From: Clostridiales bacterium
GTDB lineage: Bacteria; Bacillota; Clostridia; Lachnospirales; WRAX01
Assembly: GCA_031277155.1 (NCBI GenBank)
Contig: JAITMW010000021.1
Location: forward strand, 1-9,866
Reading direction: 5' to 3'
DNA: 9,866 nucleotides
The notes beneath the pieces are model-generated. The model searched no databases, was not told where the DNA came from, and saw only the letters and a program-made list of their open reading frames with translations. Of the stretch, positions 6,757-9,866 are shown one piece after another. Within the stretch, counting starts at the first letter, position 1; each line of letters begins with the position of its first letter. The position numbers and the translations under genes were made by a program.

Positions 6757-7995
6757 TTATTCCTCCCATCTTTTGAAACACAAAGTTGCATTATGCCCGC
6801 CAAAGCCAAAATTGTTGGACAGGGCATATTCAATCTTCCTGCTTATGGCCGCGTTTGGCACATAATTCAGGTCACATGCGGGGTCGGGCACTTGATAGCC
6901 CATCGTTGGCGGCACAAAGCCCTCCAGCATGGCCGTGACGGTGGCGATGGCTTCCACGGCCCCCGCCGCGCCCAGCAAATGGCCAATCTGTGATTTAGTA
7001 GAACTTACCAGCAAATTCCCTGCGTGACCGCCAAAGGTCCTCTTTATGGCCGCCGTTTCCGCTGCGTCATTCAGCGGCGTGCTGGTGCCGTGGGCGTTGA
7101 TATAATCAACTTTCGCCGGGTCAATTCCGGCGTCTTCCAGCGCGAGGGTCATGCAATCCGAAGCGCCGCTGCCGTCCACCGTTGGCGCGGTCATGTGATA
7201 GGCATCACAATTGGTGCCATATCCCGCAATTTCCGCCAAAATACGCGCGCCGCGGCTCTTTGCCATGTCATAGTTTTCCATCACCAAAATTCCGGCGCCC
7301 TCCCCAATGATAAAACCGTTACGCTCAGCATCAAATGGAATCGAGGCGCGCAGCGGGTCCTCGGCCTGGTTGATGGCCTTAAGGGCGTTAAAGCCCGCAA
7401 CGGCGGCGCGGGTGATGGATGCCTCGCTGCCGCCGGCGATGATGACATCGCTGTATCCATGGCGAATATTGCGAAAAGCCTCACCGATTGTGTTGCCGGA
7501 ACTTGCACAGGCAGTTACAACATTTGTGCAAATGCCGCGCGCGCCATATCGTATGGCCACCATGCCCGCCGCCATATTGCCAATCAGCATGGGGATAAAC
7601 AGCGGCGCAATGCGGACGCCGCCTTTTTCGTACATTTTGACGATTTCGGACTCAAAGGTCTCCATGCCGCCAATACCGCTGCCGATTATAACTCCCAGTC
7701 GCTTTTTGTCCACCGCGTCAAGGTCCAGCCCGCTTTGGGCCATGGCCTGCGCCGCCGCCGACATGGCGTATTGCGTAAAGGTGTCCATGCGTTTGATTTC
7801 CTTTTTGGGAATATCGGCTTCGGGGTCATAATCAACCACCTCGGCCGCCAATTTTACAGGAGAATCCGGCACTTGCACCTTGGTGATGGGCCTTATGCCC
7901 ACCACACCGCCTCGTAAACTATCAGTAAATGTTTTCAAGTCATTGCCAATGGGCGAAATAACCCCCATTCCGGTAATAACAACTCTGTGTTTCAT
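6757..7995 (-). CDS. fabF: 3-oxoacyl-ACP synthase II (beta-ketoacyl-ACP synthase) FabF
   Basis: A thiolase-fold condensing enzyme of 412 residues that joins malonyl-ACP to a growing acyl chain with loss of CO2. The Cys-His-His triad is complete: C163 in VVTACASSGNTIGEA, H302 in NAHGTSTPLND and H339 in STKSQIGHLLGAAG. The N-terminus RVVITGMGVISPIGND and the C-terminal glycine-rich NNFGFGGHNATL (394-405) are typical. The length equals that of E. coli FabF (413), and the two-His triad separates it from FabH (Cys-His-Asn). The ATG at 7995 was chosen because AAAGGAGT lies 7 nt upstream; the 21-residue upstream in-frame extension lacks similarity to the family and would run into fabG. The stop is 2 nt before accB, and the gap to fabG is 34 nt. 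A lone FabF would have to do all elongation unless another synthase lies elsewhere. Confidence 0.98.
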   Translation of the reverse strand: MKHRVVITGMGVISPIGNDLKTFTDSLRGGVVGIRPITKVQVPDSPVKLAAEVVDYDPEADIPKKEIKRMDTFTQYAMSAAAQAMAQSGLDLDAVDKKRLGVIIGSGIGGMETFESEIVKMYEKGGVRIAPLFIPMLIGNMAAGMVAIRYGARGICTNVVTACASSGNTIGEAFRNIRHGYSDVIIAGGSEASITRAAVAGFNALKAINQAEDPLRASIPFDAERNGFIIGEGAGILVMENYDMAKSRGARILAEIAGYGTNCDAYHMTAPTVDGSGASDCMTLALEDAGIDPAKVDYINAHGTSTPLNDAAETAAIKRTFGGHAGNLLVSSTKSQIGHLLGAAGAVEAIATVTAMLEGFVPPTMGYQVPDPACDLNYVPNAAISRKIEYALSNNFGFGGHNATLCFKRWEE

Positions 7996-8002
7996 GAAAT
8001 TT

Positions 8003-8010
8003 ACTCCTTT
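8003..8010 (-). promoter_or_regulatory. Ribosome-binding site of fabF
   Basis: AAAGGAGT on the minus strand is a near-perfect anti-16S complement 7 nt before the fabF ATG. It sits in the 34-nt fabG-fabF gap and decides the start of fabF against the longer in-frame form. Confidence 0.8.
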
Positions 8011-8029
8011 CAAAACTATTTTGGCGGCA

Positions 8030-8761
8030 TCATGACATGCCGCCGTCAATGGTGACAACTTGCGCTGTCATATATTTACAATTGGCAATGAAATGCACCA
8101 AATCCGCAACTTCTTGGGCTTGACCATAGCGGCGCAGCGCAATTGATTCCAACAGTTTAGTTTTCACGGCCTCGGGCAAACTGTCCGTCATGTCAGTCTC
8201 GATAAAGCCCGGCGCCACAGCATTTACAGTGATACCGCGGCTTCCCAGCTCTTTGGCCACAGACTTCGTAAGGCCCACCAAACCGGCCTTTGCGGCGGAA
8301 TAGTTGGCCTGGCCGGCATTGCCGTGCAAACCCGCCACGCTGGTGATATTTACGATGGCGCCGGATTTCTGCTTAAGCATTATCGGAGAAACATGACGGG
8401 TAGTATTAAAGGCGCCCTTGAGATTTGTATCAACGACGGCGTCAAAATCTGCCTCGCCCATCTTCAAAATCAGGCCATCCCGCGTGATTCCGGCGTTGTT
8501 TATCAGATAGTCGATTCTTCCATATTTTTCCATCCCCTTGGCCACAAGATGCCGCGCTTGCTCAAAATCGCCCACATCGGCCTGCACAGCCAGGCAACCC
8601 GCGCCCAGCCGCTCGATTTCGGCAACCAAATCGGCGGGGTCTGACGCGCGATAATTCACCACCACATCCACGCCGCTTTGCGCGAATTTAAGGGCAACGG
8701 CGCGCCCTATGCCCTTGGCCGCGCCCGTCACAATGGCCGCTTTACGCTTGTTTTCGCTCAC
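8030..8761 (-). CDS. fabG: 3-oxoacyl-ACP reductase FabG
   Basis: A short-chain dehydrogenase of 243 residues that reduces 3-oxoacyl-ACP to 3-hydroxyacyl-ACP, by family rule with NADPH. The Rossmann motif TGAAKGIG is at 12-19, NNAG at 88-91, the structural Asn N113 in DTNLKGAF, and the Ser-Tyr-Lys triad is S141, Y154 and K158 in SVAGLHGNAGQANYSAAK. The end VVTIDGGMS is typical. The start is the GTG at 8761, with GGAGGG 5 nt upstream; this gives the length of E. coli FabG (244). An in-frame ATG at 8779 exists, but it would add MIWRDC before the usual N-terminus and would read through the Shine-Dalgarno. The gene overlaps fabD by 20 nt, so the two are probably translationally coupled. The length and the complete triad argue for a working enzyme. 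Confidence 0.97.
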   Translation of the reverse strand: MSENKRKAAIVTGAAKGIGRAVALKFAQSGVDVVVNYRASDPADLVAEIERLGAGCLAVQADVGDFEQARHLVAKGMEKYGRIDYLINNAGITRDGLILKMGEADFDAVVDTNLKGAFNTTRHVSPIMLKQKSGAIVNITSVAGLHGNAGQANYSAAKAGLVGLTKSVAKELGSRGITVNAVAPGFIETDMTDSLPEAVKTKLLESIALRRYGQAQEVADLVHFIANCKYMTAQVVTIDGGMS

Positions 8762-9662
8762 GCAATCCCTCCATATCATTCAAATTCTCTATGGCAAATG
8801 CTTCCAAATTTTCATCAATTTTCATTACAAAATTTACCAAAGTCTTGCCGCTGCCCAGCTCAATAAATGTCGCAATGCCCATGCTTTTGGCCTTTTGGAC
8901 ACATTCCACCCAGCGTACGGGGGATGTCATATGCCGGGTCAGTTGCTCCACATAATTCTCTGTGTTAAACACATCCGCCGTCAAATTGGAGATAACCGGA
9001 ATTGAATTTTTGGACACTTTCAGCATCATCAATTCCTCTTTGAACACATCCGCCGCCGCCTGAAGCAGCTTCGTATGAAAAGGCCCCGAAACCTTGAGGG
9101 CAAGGGCTTTTCCCCCTGCCGCTTTGATTTTTTGCGCGCAAAAATCCAGCGCGGCCTTTTCGCCCGCCAGCACAATTTGGTCATGAGTATTGAAATTGGC
9201 ACAGGCCGCAAAGCCTATGTCCTCGGCGCTTGCGCAGATGTCCTCCAAGACTTCACGGGACAGGCCCACGGCAGCCAACATGCCGCCCGCCGCCGCAAAT
9301 TCGGTCATTATGCGGCCGCGGCGATGCACCAGGCGCACCGCATCGGCAAAATCAACGGCCCCGGCGGCGCACAGGGCAGAATATTCGCCCAGAGACAGCC
9401 CCATAAGCACATCGGGCCTAATTCCCTCGGATTGCAGCAGCCGATATGCCGCGATGCTTGCCGTCAACAGCGCGGGCTGTGCAAATTCCGTCATATTCAG
9501 CCTGTCGTCGGCCTCAAAGCAAAGGGCCGCAATGTCCATTTTAAGGGCCTCGCCTGCCTCGTCAAAGGTCCTTTTGCATATGTCAAAGTTGTCGTAAAAT
9601 TCCTTGCCCATGCCCGATTTTTGGGCGCCCTGGCCGCTAAACATCACCGCCACATTCTTCAT
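8742..9662 (-). CDS. fabD: Malonyl-CoA:ACP transacylase FabD
   Basis: A 306-residue acyltransferase that moves malonyl from CoA to ACP, supplying the extender unit for FabF. The oxyanion-hole motif FSGQGAQ (Q11) is at the N-terminus. The nucleophile elbow is GLSLGEYSA with S90; many family members have GHSLGE, and the Leu form is frequent in Firmicutes. R115, in RRGRIMT, should bind the malonyl carboxylate, and the catalytic His is H196 in VSGPFHTKLL. The length is normal (about 310). The start ATG overlaps the stop of fabK in an ATGA arrangement (4 nt overlap), with a GGGGG run about 8 nt upstream. The 3' end overlaps fabG by 20 nt. Position between fabK and fabG is the standard Bacillota order. 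Confidence 0.97.
   Translation of the reverse strand: MKNVAVMFSGQGAQKSGMGKEFYDNFDICKRTFDEAGEALKMDIAALCFEADDRLNMTEFAQPALLTASIAAYRLLQSEGIRPDVLMGLSLGEYSALCAAGAVDFADAVRLVHRRGRIMTEFAAAGGMLAAVGLSREVLEDICASAEDIGFAACANFNTHDQIVLAGEKAALDFCAQKIKAAGGKALALKVSGPFHTKLLQAAADVFKEELMMLKVSKNSIPVISNLTADVFNTENYVEQLTRHMTSPVRWVECVQKAKSMGIATFIELGSGKTLVNFVMKIDENLEAFAIENLNDMEGLRERKQA
8767..8772 (-). promoter_or_regulatory. Ribosome-binding site of fabG, inside fabD
   Basis: GGAGGG on the minus strand lies 5 nt before the GTG at 8761 and within the last codons of fabD. It supports GTG as the fabG start; the ATG at 8779 stands upstream of this site. Confidence 0.75.
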
Positions 9663-9866
9663 TGAATCAGCCCCCTATATTCTTCCCAAACTTCCAGTAT
9701 CATTTCTTCTGCGGGCTGCTCCTTTTTCACCAGCGCCGCAATTTGCCCCGCCATCACGGTGCCGCCCTGCACATCGCCTTCCAAAACCGCGCGGCGCAAG
9801 GCTCCTATGCCCATGGTCTCAATTTTCGCAATGTCGGGTGCGTCTTTTTTGGCCTCCTGTTTTTCC
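9659..9866 (-). CDS. fabK: Enoyl-ACP reductase II FabK, C-terminal fragment (start beyond the window)
   Basis: Only the last 68 residues are in the window. They match the C-terminus of FabK, the FMN-dependent enoyl-ACP reductase that does the last step of each elongation cycle in many Bacillota in place of FabI. The recognisable part is GIGALRRAVLEGDVQGG followed by TVMAGQIAALVKKEQPAEE, the conserved G-D-V...MAGQIA...KE tail of this nitronate-monooxygenase-like TIM-barrel family. The gene ends in TGA overlapping the fabD ATG (ATGA). The catalytic and FMN-binding parts are outside the window, so the call rests on the C-terminal motif and on its place directly before fabD, where FabK sits in streptococci. 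FabK is known to be refractory to triclosan, so the host may be too; that is inference. Confidence 0.88.
   Translation of the reverse strand, partial: EKQEAKKDAPDIAKIETMGIGALRRAVLEGDVQGGTVMAGQIAALVKKEQPAEEMILEVWEEYRGLIQ

Noticed and set aside
7024..7917. Plus-strand open frame of 297 codons opposite fabF
   Set aside because: It is antisense to a fully conserved FabF with an intact triad, has no ribosome-binding context of note and no family pattern.

Overview
The window is one unbroken minus-strand operon for type II fatty-acid synthesis. Read in transcription order, from the right edge to the left, it runs fabK (C-terminus only), fabD, fabG, fabF, accB, fabZ, an aminoglycoside-phosphotransferase-like gene, accC, a fused accD-accA gene, and rnr (RNase R, running off the left edge). 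All ten genes are on the minus strand. Seven of the nine junctions have gaps of 13 nt or less, or overlap; the widest gaps are 34 and 39 nt. There is no gene-free stretch over 300 nt, and I see no promoter or terminator inside the window. The promoter (probably ahead of fabT/fabH/acpP) would lie beyond the right edge.

The order fabK-fabD-fabG-fabF-accB-fabZ-accC-accD-accA is the arrangement known from streptococci and other Bacillota. The use of FabK rather than FabI, a Zn-ribbon AccD, Firmicute-type motifs (for example NTSGAY in AccA and GLSLGEYSA in FabD) and strong GGAGG-type ribosome-binding sites all point to a Bacillota genome. A moderately GC-rich clostridial lineage is my best guess (fabF is about 57% GC by hand count). 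The genus cannot be read from the sequence.

The genes form one pathway. AccB carries biotin, AccC carboxylates it, and the AccD-AccA fusion moves the carboxyl group to acetyl-CoA to give malonyl-CoA. FabD loads malonate on ACP, FabF condenses, FabG reduces, FabZ dehydrates and FabK reduces the enoyl-ACP.

Departures from the ordinary operon: (1) a complete APH(3')-type kinase gene of clearly lower GC (about 46%) sits between fabZ and accC; (2) AccD and AccA are one 560-residue polypeptide; (3) rnr overlaps the end of the fusion gene by 32 nt; (4) AccC lacks the usually invariant EDPxxxFxPSxG segment just after its catalytic Arg338, in frame; (5) a pair of mutually exclusive hairpins lies just downstream of that deletion inside accC. 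Apart from these the genes look intact and functional. I found no defence system, mobile element, CRISPR array or RNA gene.
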